A DNA stretch of 26,100 nt from IMG/VR virus record IMGVR_UViG_3300042923_000409, positions 1-26,100 of that record; one strand, given 5' to 3'. The DNA is from a virus. Below, in pieces: positions 1-7,801 of the stretch. How positions within the stretch are numbered: the stretch's first letter is position 1; each line of letters starts with the position of its first letter. The notes below the pieces were generated by a model. It was not told where the DNA came from and did no database searches. It was given only the letters and a program-made list of their open reading frames with translations. A program made the position numbers and the translations under genes.

Positions 1-1388
1 CGATCGTAGTCCCCCGCCAGCTTGCGCGACTTCTTGGCCTCGTCCTCCTGGTCGCTCTCGTCGTACCGGTCTGCCAGGCCGTAGAGCCTGGTCGCCTCCT
101 CCTTGAGCGGGAGCTCGACCCCGAGTCCGACCATCCAGTACTGATCCGCCATCGACAGTTTGCGCAGCCGTCCAGCGCCCTCGTCCCAGACGGCCCAGTC
201 GGCGGTCCCGATGATCGGCTTGATGTCGTCTCCCCAGTATTCGCGCTGCATCTTGGCCATGCCCCGGTGGTTGTCGGCGTAGTCCTCGATCATCTCGATG
301 CTGCGCGACTTGCGCTTGGCGAGCTGTGCCAGCAGGCCGGAGATGTCGGTCTCGGCGTCTTCCGCCGAGTAGCCGCCGGTCGCGGAGATCATAATGTACT
401 CGTCGGCGATGTCCTGGCGGAGCTTCTCGATCTCCTGTCCGATCGCGCGAGAGACCTCTCGGCGCGCCTCCTCGGCGCCGCGCCGGGTAGACGACTCGTC
501 GTGCTCCCCAAGCACCTCGCCGTAGAACGCCGTCGAGATGTTCTCGATGGCCGCCTGGAGTCCGTGGTGACCCTCGGCCGCTAGCATCACAGCACGATGC
601 GAGCGGGAGACGAGCATGTCGTGCGCGCCGCCAGTGGCTTCCTCGCGGAGCACGTCGAGGTCGGCGCAGCGCGCCATCTCGGACGACATGGCCTTGTCGT
701 AGCCGGGGAGGCTCTTGGCCATCCACTTCCGCACGTCCTTGAAGCTGGTCAGCTCGTCGTCGACCGGTTTGCCGGACCGCTGACGGTCGCTGGCCTCCCC
801 CTTGAGGAGACGGTGCTGCCAGGCATCCGGCAGCTCCGGCAGGTCTTCGGGACTCGGACGCTCCGCTTCGGTGGTTCCACCGTCACCTTCGAGGTCCACG
901 AAGTACCAGGAGTAGACCCGGTCCTTGACGACCGACGGCGGGGCGACGGCGTACCGGTGCGAGCGCTGGATGATCTCCACGTCGTCGCCGAGCTTGCCGA
1001 GCCACTTCTTGCCAGCGGGGACGCGGAAGTAGTAGATCCCGCCGGGGTTCTCCAGGCCCCGCGAGCTGGACTTCCAGGTCTGCGGGAGTTCTCCGGCCCT
1101 CTCGATGACGTGCTCGACGGTGTCCCAGCCACGCTTGGTGTCGTAGTGGTCGACATCGATGCCGATGACCTCGTAGTCCTTGCCGTCGAGATGGGTGAAG
1201 CGCGGCATCCGGAGGCCGACGTTCGCGTCCGGGTTGTTCTTGATCCATCCCCGGATCGTCTTCTCGGCGACATCAGGGATGTTGCCGGTCGATCCCTCCG
1301 GCGGCGGGTACTTCGCGCCAGCGGGAAGAGGGAGCGGGGTGTTCCAGTCCCAGTCGAGGTATTCGGCAGCAGCAGCAGCGTAGGTCAT
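1..1388 (-). CDS. Primase-polymerase (prim-pol), 3' end beyond window
   Basis: The frame is open from an ATG at 1388 to the left edge (462 codons, no stop), so the C-terminus is missing. The N-terminal ~165 residues resemble the archaeo-eukaryotic primase (bifunctional primase/polymerase) domain: a leading segment with TGNIP, the metal-binding GIDVD (Asp78, Asp80), GGIYYFRVP near 116-124, and EIIQRSHRYAVAPPS near 139-152. The usual His of the GGxHxYF motif is not at its normal place. The following ~300 residues are helical and charged, probably linker or the start of a helicase part that would lie to the left. The family makes primers, and some members extend them, at phage replication forks. 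The ribosome site GAGAAGGA precedes the ATG and lies in the 10-bp gap to the upstream gene. The fold call is firm; the partners are inferred. Confidence 0.8.
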   Translation of the reverse strand, partial: MTYAAAAAEYLDWDWNTPLPLPAGAKYPPPEGSTGNIPDVAEKTIRGWIKNNPDANVGLRMPRFTHLDGKDYEVIGIDVDHYDTKRGWDTVEHVIERAGELPQTWKSSSRGLENPGGIYYFRVPAGKKWLGKLGDDVEIIQRSHRYAVAPPSVVKDRVYSWYFVDLEGDGGTTEAERPSPEDLPELPDAWQHRLLKGEASDRQRSGKPVDDELTSFKDVRKWMAKSLPGYDKAMSSEMARCADLDVLREEATGGAHDMLVSRSHRAVMLAAEGHHGLQAAIENISTAFYGEVLGEHDESSTRRGAEEARREVSRAIGQEIEKLRQDIADEYIMISATGGYSAEDAETDISGLLAQLAKRKSRSIEMIEDYADNHRGMAKMQREYWGDDIKPIIGTADWAVWDEGAGRLRKLSMADQYWMVGLGVELPLKEEATRLYGLADRYDESDQEDEAKKSRKLAGDYD

Positions 1389-1398
1389 GGTGTCCTTC

Positions 1399-1791
1399 TC
1401 AGAGATCGTCACCGGCGATGAGCATTTCGCCAGCCTGGAGGTAGCTCACACCGCACTTGGGGCAGGTGAACGGGTAGAGGATGTACCTTGTGAAGTAGTC
1501 GATGTGGGACTGGCACATCGGCAGGCCGACGACACACAGGCCGCCTTTGATCACGGGGCCGTGGGTGATCGGCACGCCGGGGTTGAGTTCCTGCCACCGG
1601 CGGATGTCGGCCATGCAGACGCAGGCGCGCCAGGAGATCCACGAGACGGCAGGGTTCGGGCACTTGCCGCGTACCGGGACTTCCTTCATCGGCCCGTCCG
1701 AGCGGGAGTAGGGCTGGCCGGTCACCTCGCATTCGAGGGAGGCTTTGAAGTCCTGGAAGAGGTGGGCTATGTCATCGGAGCCATGCTCCAT
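1399..1791 (-). CDS. Hypothetical cysteine-rich (zinc-binding?) protein, 130 aa
   Basis: I do not recognise this family. It carries scattered Cys residues (ECEV, GKCPN, ACVCM, LCVVGLPMCQSH) and a C-terminal CPKCG knuckle, which suggests one or two structural zinc sites. The ATG at 1791 is preceded by AAGGAG, part of an 11-bp CACCCAAGGAG element that recurs before five other genes in the window. It sits between the WhiB-like gene and the prim-pol in the same leftward transcription unit. Function is unknown. Confidence 0.7.
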   Translation of the reverse strand: MEHGSDDIAHLFQDFKASLECEVTGQPYSRSDGPMKEVPVRGKCPNPAVSWISWRACVCMADIRRWQELNPGVPITHGPVIKGGLCVVGLPMCQSHIDYFTRYILYPFTCPKCGVSYLQAGEMLIAGDDL

Positions 1792-1812
1792 GAGGGTCTC
1801 CTTGGGTGGGGT

Positions 1813-2055
1813 TCATACGAGTCGGCCGCCGTAAATCCCTGTGGCAGAGGGATCGTTCCGGCCCACGAAGTAGCATACACTACTCTGAGTACACGCACTA
1901 CACACTGCCTTGGCGAGCAAGTGCCGGTCGCGACGTTCGGTGGGGGTCTCGGCGCGAGCGTTCTTCTCGTTGCCGTCGAGGTCGTCGTCCCACAGTCGAG
2001 CTTGGGATGCGTACTGGGTATGGCAGAGCGCTTCCGCCATGTTGATCTGGGTCAC
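1813..2055 (-). CDS. WhiB-family Fe-S regulator-like protein
   Basis: The four-cysteine WhiB pattern is present: Cys11, then C-x2-C-x5-C at 52, 55 and 61, followed by the turn GIYGG at 73-77, where the usual motif is GIWGG or GVWGG. WhiB proteins hold a 4Fe-4S cluster and act with the primary sigma factor; phage copies are known to interfere with host WhiB control. I chose the GTG at 2055 because AAGGA lies upstream and it avoids overlap with the previous gene. A TTG at 2091 and an ATG at 2040 are alternatives. At 80 aa it is a short member. After GIYGG it ends almost at once (RLV), so the basic DNA-binding tail of many cellular WhiB proteins is missing. That would fit a sigma-binding antagonist better than a DNA-binding activator, which is inference. 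Confidence 0.78.
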   Translation of the reverse strand: MTQINMAEALCHTQYASQARLWDDDLDGNEKNARAETPTERRDRHLLAKAVCSACTQSSVCYFVGRNDPSATGIYGGRLV

Positions 2056-2068
2056 GTCTCGGGAGTCC

Positions 2069-2368
2069 TTACTCGCGGAGGAACCCCTCAACTCTAGCGA
2101 GTCCCTGGGAAAGATACTCGCGTGCGGCGTCCTCGTCGTGATATAGGACGAATCCCTGCATGGCCAGACGCTCCGCCAGGAGGCTGGCGAGGTCCTCGTC
2201 GTTGATGACCTCGCCGCAGTTCCCGCAGATGTCGTCCTGGTACTCCAGCCGGTTGAGCGAGTGGGTCTTCTCGTCCGTCGAGAGCTTCCCGGCCTTCGCC
2301 GACATGCGGATCGACTTCACCGTGTTGGCGACGGCAACCTTGACATCGTTCGTTGACAGCTTCCGCAT
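2069..2368 (-). CDS. Hypothetical 99-aa protein with CGNCG knuckle
   Basis: This starts at the ATG at 2368, two bases below the stop of the tandem-HTH gene, with GGGGAG six bases upstream, so it is probably translationally coupled to that gene. The N-terminal part is basic and helical; a single CGNCG pair lies near the middle, and the C-terminal half is acidic and helical. Two Cys cannot make a full zinc site alone, so dimerisation or no metal is possible. I do not recognise the family. Its link to the HTH gene suggests a role in regulation. Confidence 0.68.
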   Translation of the reverse strand: MRKLSTNDVKVAVANTVKSIRMSAKAGKLSTDEKTHSLNRLEYQDDICGNCGEVINDEDLASLLAERLAMQGFVLYHDEDAAREYLSQGLARVEGFLRE

Positions 2369-2369
2369 G

Positions 2370-2828
2370 TCACTCCCCGATCTCGGCGAGCATCTCGATG
2401 CTCTCGCGGTTGTAGAGGACCTTCTTGCCCATGCGTCCCCGCAGCGGGATGATCTTGCCCTCGCGCTCCCAGCGGCGCAGCGTCGGCCGGGACACCCCGA
2501 GGCGCTTCGCGGCGTCGTCGGCGGTAATCGACTGCGCGAGTTCCTCTTCCGTGAGGCCCATCTCTGCGCTGCCACGGTAGATCTCGTCCGGGCTGGACGC
2601 GGCGAGCCGGATGCAGTCGTGCGTCCAGAAGCGCCGGTGACCGCCGGTGGTGCGCTTGGCGCTGATCTTGCCGCGCTCCTCCATGCGCCGGAGCGTCTGG
2701 ACCGACACGCCGACGATGGCGGCGGCAGCCGACAGCTCGATCAGGTCGTTGGGGACATCGATGGAAGAGTCCTCCGCCCCGGCCTCATCGGCCAGGGGGA
2801 GGACTTCGTGTGCTTCGTTGGTGCTCAT
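2370..2828 (-). CDS. Tandem MerR/excisionase-type helix-turn-helix regulator
   Basis: The 152-aa protein holds two consecutive winged-HTH units of the MerR/excisionase kind. The first, at ~31-75, has VSVQTLRRMEERGKI followed by the wing TTGGHRRF; the second, at ~99-147, has VSRPTLRRWEREGKI followed by KKVLYNRESIEML. The first 30 residues are acidic. There is no effector-binding coiled coil, so it is not a classical MerR sensor; two heads on one chain should read a two-part or palindromic DNA site. The ATG at 2828 has GGAGG seven bases upstream and is preferred over the ATG at 2852, which would lie only ~10 nt from the expected transcript start. It is the first gene behind promoter 2870-2899, which contains the shared TTGAnnnTCAA operator, so autoregulation is a natural hypothesis. 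Confidence 0.85.
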   Translation of the reverse strand: MSTNEAHEVLPLADEAGAEDSSIDVPNDLIELSAAAAIVGVSVQTLRRMEERGKISAKRTTGGHRRFWTHDCIRLAASSPDEIYRGSAEMGLTEEELAQSITADDAAKRLGVSRPTLRRWEREGKIIPLRGRMGKKVLYNRESIEMLAEIGE

Positions 2829-2869
2829 TGTGGCCTCCGATTTGAGCGTCATTTCTATCTGACCTCAAA

Positions 2870-2899
2870 ACTGTACCATTTAACGATCAAACCTCACAA
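2870..2899 (-). promoter_or_regulatory. Promoter with internal operator, before tandem-HTH gene
   Basis: On the minus strand this reads TTGTGA (2894-2899), 18 bp, TACAGT (2870-2875). The spacer contains TTGATCGTTAA (2880-2890), one mismatch from the palindrome TTGATCGTCAA found in other promoters here. The -35 box overlaps the stop codon of the RuvC-like gene, as in two other leftward members. The predicted leader to the 2828 start is about 34 nt. Confidence 0.72.
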
Positions 2900-3643
2900 C
2901 AGGCCCCGCTTGCGGGCCTCCGCGATCTGCGGGAAGGCCGTCCGAATGCGGCTCTGCTTCTGCTTGAGCTTGCGGAGAAAGACCAGCGCATGGCGGTCGG
3001 CGTCGCGCGAGTGCCGGTCCCCGTTTCCTCCGGTATACATCCCCCACTGCTTGAGCCGGTCGTCGGACGCCGTCGGCTTCTCGGATGGCATCTGCTTGTG
3101 GACCGTCGTCGAACGGGACTCCCAGAGCAACTGCTCCAGGCGGGACATGACCCGCACCGGCGACAGGAAGTCCCGGCCGGTGTTCATCCGCTCCGGGTCG
3201 ATGATGAAGTCCTCGATGACGGCCGCGATCGGGCCGACGGCCATCGCCAGCGCCTCCCCGATGATGTTCTCGCAGATCGCGACGCCAGCGGCCTCGCCGG
3301 TCTCCGAGATCCCGAGGTCGTAGTCGTTCGCCGACGCGCTGTCGGCGGCGTTGCCGGAGGTCGACCCGCAGTCCACCTGGCCGTGGTACCAGCGCCGGAG
3401 GTTGCCGTGGACGGACTTGCGCGGGTCCTTGAGGTCCTCGTAGTCGACCATCATCACCGACCAGCCGGTGGTGCCGCCGGGGTCGAACGCGGCGACCGTC
3501 AGCCTCTTGGCGGCGGCCAGTAGTTCTCGGTCAGTGAAATGAGCCGCCACCCGCTCCTCCAGCGGGGCCGGTCGGTCCGGGTTGTCGAGCAGGACGGCCT
3601 TCCGGTCCGTCCACTCGGCCGGGTACTCGTTCGGGGTGGGCAC
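2894..3643 (-). CDS. RuvC-like Holliday junction resolvase
   Basis: This 249-aa protein shows the RNase H-fold pattern of RuvC-type resolvases: AAFDPGGTTGWSV with Asp54, AAVIEDFII with Glu144, and SRDADRHALVF with Asp214/Asp216 and His218. Such enzymes cut branched recombination intermediates as dimers and clear branches before packaging. The start is a GTG at 3643 directly after the TGA of the polymerase gene (TGAGTG), with GGAGG five bases upstream. It is the last gene of the polymerase cluster; the promoter for the tandem-HTH gene overlaps its stop. The ~46-residue N-terminal extension and the insertion around residues 65-115 are not typical of cellular RuvC. Confidence in the fold is good; the substrate is inferred. 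Confidence 0.78.
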   Translation of the reverse strand: MPTPNEYPAEWTDRKAVLLDNPDRPAPLEERVAAHFTDRELLAAAKRLTVAAFDPGGTTGWSVMMVDYEDLKDPRKSVHGNLRRWYHGQVDCGSTSGNAADSASANDYDLGISETGEAAGVAICENIIGEALAMAVGPIAAVIEDFIIDPERMNTGRDFLSPVRVMSRLEQLLWESRSTTVHKQMPSEKPTASDDRLKQWGMYTGGNGDRHSRDADRHALVFLRKLKQKQSRIRTAFPQIAEARKRGLL

Positions 3644-6247
3644 TCAGTCCTCCGTGGGGTCGATGGCGATGACGGTCTTCGCCTGGATGGTCGGGCCGAA
3701 CCCCTCGCGGCACTTGCCGACGACGTAGGCGACATCGGTACCGACCGTGATGGCCGTGAGTTCGTCCTGGAGCTTGGGGTACTGGTACCGGCTGACGTTC
3801 ACGTGGACATCCATCCCGTGCTCGTCGATGCAGATCACCTTGGCCTTCGTACTCAGGTGTGGGTCGTCGAGTTCGGCTCGGATGTCGTCGGCGGACCTGT
3901 TCTCCCGCTTGCGCATGTCGTCGATGACGTCGATGTACCGGACCTCCTTCACCAGTCCGGCGAAGATGACCTCCTGGTCCGTGTAGGTCGGGAGCTGGAG
4001 GTCGTGCGCATCGGCCGTCACCGGGTACAGCGGGTCCAGCTCACCGGCGAGCAGGTAGTTCCGCACCGTGTCCACGGCCTGCGCCGCATAGTGGATGTTG
4101 AACGGGTCGTCGGCCTCGGCGAAAGCGATCATCGACTCGACCATCTTCGGGCCGCAGCCGGACACTCCCTTGGCGGGGGTGCGCAGCGTCTTCTCGATGA
4201 CCCAGTCCCGCTCCTCGGTGTACGGCTCCCGCAGGCGCTTGCCGTCCTCTCCCATGATGAAGTCGCCATCGGCGTCCTTGACGTACTTGTGCCCGTGGAA
4301 GAGGTACGGCTCGGCCGGGACCTTCTTGGTGCTGTACTTCGGGCCGACGTAGAGCAGGTCCTTCCAGCCGATGCCCAGTGCGTCGAAGTTGATGCCGCCG
4401 CTCTCCGGCCGCTCCCAGCCCATCTCCCGGCGGTACTCCAGGATGTTGTCGGCCACCCGCTCGCCGATGCCGTGGAACTGCATGAAGCCAGCGCGGATGT
4501 TCCTCTCCGAGAGCACCCGCCAGGTCTTGTCGGACTGGTAGATGTCCGGCGCGTGGACATTGACGTTGTGCCGGAGCGCGTCCTGCATCAGCGCCAGAGC
4601 GGGGTCCTTGTCCTTCGTCTTCTTGGCGTAGCGCAACGACGCGGCGTAGAACTCGGTCGGGTAGTAGACCTTCATCCACATGGCCCAGTAGGCGATGACG
4701 GCGTAGCTGACGGCGTGCGCGATGTTGAACAGGTACGACGAGCTGGCGGCCATGAAGTCCCACAGTTCCTTCGCCTCCTCCTCCGGCATCCCCTGGTGCT
4801 CGGCCATGCCGTCGCGGAACTCGGCCCAGAACTCGTCGAAAGCGCCACCGGCCTTTTTCTTGCCGATGATCCGGCGCAGCGCGCCGACCCGGTCCCCCGG
4901 CATCCCAGCGGCGCGACCCATCGCCATCACCTGCTCCTGGTACACCAGGCAGCCCAGCGTGTCCTTCATGATCTCGTTGACGGCGTCGTAGCCGTAGTCG
5001 CGCGGCTCGGCCTCCCCCTGCGAGATCTTCTCGTAGCGCGCCGTCATCCCGCTGATGAGCGAGCCGGGACGCGACAGCGCGTTGATGTCGGCGAGGGTGA
5101 GGAAGTCGATCTCGTGCAGTCCGTCCGTGAAGTTGGACCCGTTGACCTTGCGCGGCTTCGAGTTCTTGAACACCTTCTGGACGATCGACTTGGTCGTCCG
5201 GCCCTCGAACTGGAAGATGCCGGTCAGGTCGGCCTTGACGAACGCCGTCAGCACCTTGGGGTCGTCCAGCGGCATGGCGTAGAACTGCTCGAACGTCAGC
5301 TCCGGCACCATCTCGATCACGTCCTCCGCGATCTGCATGGTGGTCAGGCCCAGCGCGTCGAGCTTGAGCATCCCCTGGCGCTCGGCATCCCGCTTGTCGT
5401 AGGCGATGACCTCGACGGTCTCGCCCTCGGAGTTCTCCTTCGAGTAGACGGCGCAGATGTCGGTGATCGGGGTGTTCGAGATGACCATCCCGGCGGCGTG
5501 GACGCCGAGGCCCCGGAGGTTGCCCTCCAGCTTGGGGGCGATCCTCATCCCGATGTCCTCGTAGCGCTCGTAGATCTCCCGAGCAGCGGGGAACGCATCG
5601 ATGGTGTCGAGGATAGAGTCGTTCTCGCGCGGGTCCCCGTCCGGCCGGTCGGCGATGAGCGCCTTGAAGTCGGCCTCGTCCTTGAACGGCATCTGGATGA
5701 CGCGCGCGATGTCCTTGACGGCCGTCCGGCCCCGGTAGCGCATGAAGTTCCCAATGTGCGCCACGTACCCGGCGCCGTACAGCTCCTCGGCGTGCCGGAA
5801 CACCTCGATGGGCCGTGCGAAGTCGATGTCGATGTCCGGCATGTCGGGACGCGACGGGTCGATGAACCGCTCGAACTGCATCAGCGGGAACTGCATCGGG
5901 TCGATCTCGGTGATGCGGATCAGGTAGCAGAGCAGCGACCCGGCGGCCGATCCACGGCCGGGGCCGACGCCCATCTTGGCCACGTCCTTTGCCCAGCGGA
6001 TCAGGTCCGAGGTGACCAGGAAGTAGTCGCAGAAGTCCTTGTCCGCGATGACCTTGAACTCGTGCCGGACCCGCTCCAGGTAGCCGATCTCGTCGGCGAA
6101 GTAGCGCTCCTTGAACTGCGGGTTGGTGGCCAGCCGGTAGTCGATACCGTGCTGTATCCACGTCTGGAGCAGACGCGCGGACTCGCGCAGCTCCGGCCGA
6201 GCTACCTTGGCCGGGTCCTTCTTCGGCGCGACGACGGTCATACCCAT
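3644..6247 (-). CDS. dnaE: DNA polymerase III alpha (DnaE-like), polymerase part without PHP
   Basis: The 867 residues match the palm, fingers and C-terminal parts of bacterial DnaE. GVGPGRGSAAGSL lies near 93-105; DIDIDF at 138-143 gives Asp140 and Asp142; KLDALGL gives the third catalytic Asp297; fingers motifs include LVYQEQVM and NIAHAVSYAVIAYW. A helix-hairpin-helix (GVSGCGPKMVESM) follows, then an OB-like region at the C-terminus. There is no tau-binding extension. The PHP domain, normally residues 1-270 of the same chain, is encoded by the upstream gene, which overlaps by 10 bp. The ATG at 6247 has GAGAAGGA nine bases upstream; a second ATG at 6241 forms ATGA with the PHP stop. All three catalytic Asp are intact, so the two polypeptides probably assemble into a working replicative polymerase. 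Confidence 0.93.
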   Translation of the reverse strand: MGMTVVAPKKDPAKVARPELRESARLLQTWIQHGIDYRLATNPQFKERYFADEIGYLERVRHEFKVIADKDFCDYFLVTSDLIRWAKDVAKMGVGPGRGSAAGSLLCYLIRITEIDPMQFPLMQFERFIDPSRPDMPDIDIDFARPIEVFRHAEELYGAGYVAHIGNFMRYRGRTAVKDIARVIQMPFKDEADFKALIADRPDGDPRENDSILDTIDAFPAAREIYERYEDIGMRIAPKLEGNLRGLGVHAAGMVISNTPITDICAVYSKENSEGETVEVIAYDKRDAERQGMLKLDALGLTTMQIAEDVIEMVPELTFEQFYAMPLDDPKVLTAFVKADLTGIFQFEGRTTKSIVQKVFKNSKPRKVNGSNFTDGLHEIDFLTLADINALSRPGSLISGMTARYEKISQGEAEPRDYGYDAVNEIMKDTLGCLVYQEQVMAMGRAAGMPGDRVGALRRIIGKKKAGGAFDEFWAEFRDGMAEHQGMPEEEAKELWDFMAASSSYLFNIAHAVSYAVIAYWAMWMKVYYPTEFYAASLRYAKKTKDKDPALALMQDALRHNVNVHAPDIYQSDKTWRVLSERNIRAGFMQFHGIGERVADNILEYRREMGWERPESGGINFDALGIGWKDLLYVGPKYSTKKVPAEPYLFHGHKYVKDADGDFIMGEDGKRLREPYTEERDWVIEKTLRTPAKGVSGCGPKMVESMIAFAEADDPFNIHYAAQAVDTVRNYLLAGELDPLYPVTADAHDLQLPTYTDQEVIFAGLVKEVRYIDVIDDMRKRENRSADDIRAELDDPHLSTKAKVICIDEHGMDVHVNVSRYQYPKLQDELTAITVGTDVAYVVGKCREGFGPTIQAKTVIAIDPTED

Positions 6248-7188
6248 GCGTTCCAGTCCTTCTCCGTGATGTTGTAGCGGATTCGCTCCGAGGTGGGGAG
6301 CTTGACGTTGCACCGGTCGGCGATCAGGCCGGTGTTGCGCAGCGCCCGCTTGGCCTCCGTCTCGGTGAGCTGCTGCTGCATCAGGTGGTCGAGTACGACC
6401 TGGTCGGACTCCGGGTAGGCCAGCGAGATGTTGTACTCCCAGTCCGAGTCGGCTTCGCTCTCCAGGGTCCCGCCACGGTGCGCCATGTGCAGGAACGGCT
6501 GGATCTCCTGGTGCTCCTCCAGCGGGTAGTGGATGTCCGCCGTCACGACCGGCTCGACGCCGGTGACCGACGAGATGTCCATGAAGGCTTGGTTGAGGAT
6601 GGTCGAGCGCTCCAACTGCGGGAACTGCTGGCACTCCAGGTAGTAGCGGTCGCCGTACACCTGCTGGTACTGCTCGACCAAGATGCGTCCGGCGCGGATG
6701 TCCTCCTGCTCCCAGTCCTGCTTCTTGTCGCCGAACGTCTTGCCGCCGAGGATCGTGCAGGACAGGAAGCTGTCACAGCACCCGCTGAGCACGATGAGGC
6801 CCTTGGTCAGCTCCGGGTCGAGGAGCTGCGGGACGTACAGCCGGGGGACGTAGTGGGTCTGCTTCCAGGCCAGCGTCATCAGCCGGTTGAGGTTGCGGTA
6901 GCCCTCCTCGTCCATCGCGAGCACGGTCTGATGGAAGTGGCGCCGGTACGGCTCGTTCGGCATGGCCACGTCGAACTCGCAGCCGTAGATGGCCTTCATG
7001 CCGCGCAGCTCGGCTTCCATCTCGAACATCACGTGCGAGCTGGTGGAGCGGTGCTCGGTCGTCGCGATGGCGCCGATCCCGAGCGCGTCGGCCTGGTCGA
7101 AGTGCTCGGAGACGAGGCCGTAGCCGTCGCCGTGGGAGAAGGTCGTGTGGGTGTGGAGTGAGCAGAAGTGCATCTTCTTGGCAGCCAA
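6238..7188 (-). CDS. PHP domain of DnaE encoded as a separate protein
   Basis: This 316-aa protein matches the N-terminal PHP domain of DnaE: LHTHTTFSHGDG near 11-22, ATTEH, IYGCEFDV, YYLE and TADIHY, then the linker helix with RNTGLIADRCNVKLP that in normal DnaE leads into the palm. The metal-binding His, Glu and Asp residues appear kept, so proofreading-type phosphoesterase activity is possible. The chain stops at a TGA that overlaps the start of the polymerase gene, in the -1 frame, with no slippery heptamer at the junction. I chose the TTG at 7188 because AAAGGGAA lies upstream; the ATG at 7173 (five codons in) has only a weak site. Confidence 0.86.
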   Translation of the reverse strand: MAAKKMHFCSLHTHTTFSHGDGYGLVSEHFDQADALGIGAIATTEHRSTSSHVMFEMEAELRGMKAIYGCEFDVAMPNEPYRRHFHQTVLAMDEEGYRNLNRLMTLAWKQTHYVPRLYVPQLLDPELTKGLIVLSGCCDSFLSCTILGGKTFGDKKQDWEQEDIRAGRILVEQYQQVYGDRYYLECQQFPQLERSTILNQAFMDISSVTGVEPVVTADIHYPLEEHQEIQPFLHMAHRGGTLESEADSDWEYNISLAYPESDQVVLDHLMQQQLTETEAKRALRNTGLIADRCNVKLPTSERIRYNITEKDWNAWV

Positions 7189-7198
7189 GGTGTTCCCT

Positions 7199-7209
7199 TT
7201 GGTCGTTAA
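7199..7209 (-). promoter_or_regulatory. Degenerate operator-like copy without a promoter
   Basis: The minus strand reads TTAACGACCAA within CGATAGATTTAACGACC, similar to the GATAGATTTGACGATC context of the rightward promoters. No -10 exists at the proper distance; the ribosome site of the PHP gene is there instead. It may be a repressor-only site or chance. Confidence 0.3.
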
Positions 7210-7211
7210 AT

Positions 7212-7421
7212 CTATCGAGCACCCATGATAAGCCACTGTTTGAACGTGATCATCTGGTGGGTGCGATTCCACTCTTCGAGTTCGGTCTCATAGCCGAGGG
7301 TCTCGTCCTCGCGCTGGCGCTCCTGGCGCTGTCGTTCGTCCCGGTATCCGGCGACTTGCTCGACATGCGACCAGGAGCACTGCACGTGGCGAGGAACGCA
7401 GCGGCTCCGCGCCGGGATCAC
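7212..7421 (-). CDS. Hypothetical 69-aa charged helical protein
   Basis: A short frame lies between the thioredoxin-like gene and the PHP gene. The GTG at 7421 overlaps the stop of the thioredoxin-like gene (GTGA), the coupling used at several other junctions in this window. The middle is a highly charged, likely coiled helix rich in Arg, Gln and Glu (DERQRQERQRED), followed by an aromatic/aliphatic C-terminus (FKQWLIMGAR). The ribosome site GAGGA is unusually close to the start, which lowers certainty. No family recognised. Its position between a thioredoxin fold and a polymerase suggests a possible accessory role, without proof. Confidence 0.58.
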   Translation of the reverse strand: MIPARSRCVPRHVQCSWSHVEQVAGYRDERQRQERQREDETLGYETELEEWNRTHQMITFKQWLIMGAR

Positions 7422-7801
7422 TCCTCGCGCTGCTCGCGCTGGTTTTTCAGCTCGTCGAGGAGGAGGTCGACGCTCTTCGGCCGAGTCTCCTTCTCGATGG
7501 TCTCCTCGACCAGCTCAGCGGGGATGAAGCCGCCGAGGGTGGTGACCAGCTTGCCCCGCTTGAAGATGAACGTCGTGGGGATGGTGAGCACCTGGTAGGT
7601 CTCGGCGAACTTCACGGCGAAGGCGTCGACCTGGACCAGCTTGAAGCGGGGGTTGCGGTACGCGATCTCCTGGAGCACCTCACCGACGAACACAGCGGGG
7701 TCCTCCTGGGAGGTGACGTACACGACGTGGGTCTCGGAGTTCTCCTGGAGGACCTTCTCGTCCAGGTAGTCGTCGCCGACTTGCTCGATGGTGGTGTTCA
7801 C
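7418..7801 (-). CDS. Thioredoxin-fold protein lacking the CxxC active site
   Basis: The 127-aa protein follows the thioredoxin pattern: strand THVVYV near 24-29, helix VGEVLQEIA near 39-47, strand KLVQVDAF, then YQVLTIPTTFIFKRGKLVTTLGG with the cis-proline at ~75, and a final helix with a charged tail. Where WCGPC should stand there is SQEDPA (31-36), and the protein contains no Cys at all, so it cannot do disulfide exchange. Redox-dead thioredoxin folds usually serve as protein-binding modules; in phage T7 host thioredoxin is a polymerase processivity factor independent of its redox activity. The gene lies one small gene upstream of the split polymerase. The GTG at 7801 (GAGGAGA upstream) overlaps the preceding stop. 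A polymerase-clamp role is inference. Confidence 0.75.
   Translation of the reverse strand: MNTTIEQVGDDYLDEKVLQENSETHVVYVTSQEDPAVFVGEVLQEIAYRNPRFKLVQVDAFAVKFAETYQVLTIPTTFIFKRGKLVTTLGGFIPAELVEETIEKETRPKSVDLLLDELKNQREQREE

Noticed and set aside
6238-6247. Programmed -1 frameshift joining PHP and polymerase
   Set aside because: The frames differ by -1, but no slippery heptamer is present and the downstream ATG has its own ribosome site, so coupled initiation is simpler.
3539-6277. Very long plus-strand open frame across the polymerase gene
   Set aside because: It is the antisense shadow of a GC-rich gene; the minus strand encodes clear DnaE motifs. The same holds for long plus-strand frames over 8-18 kb.
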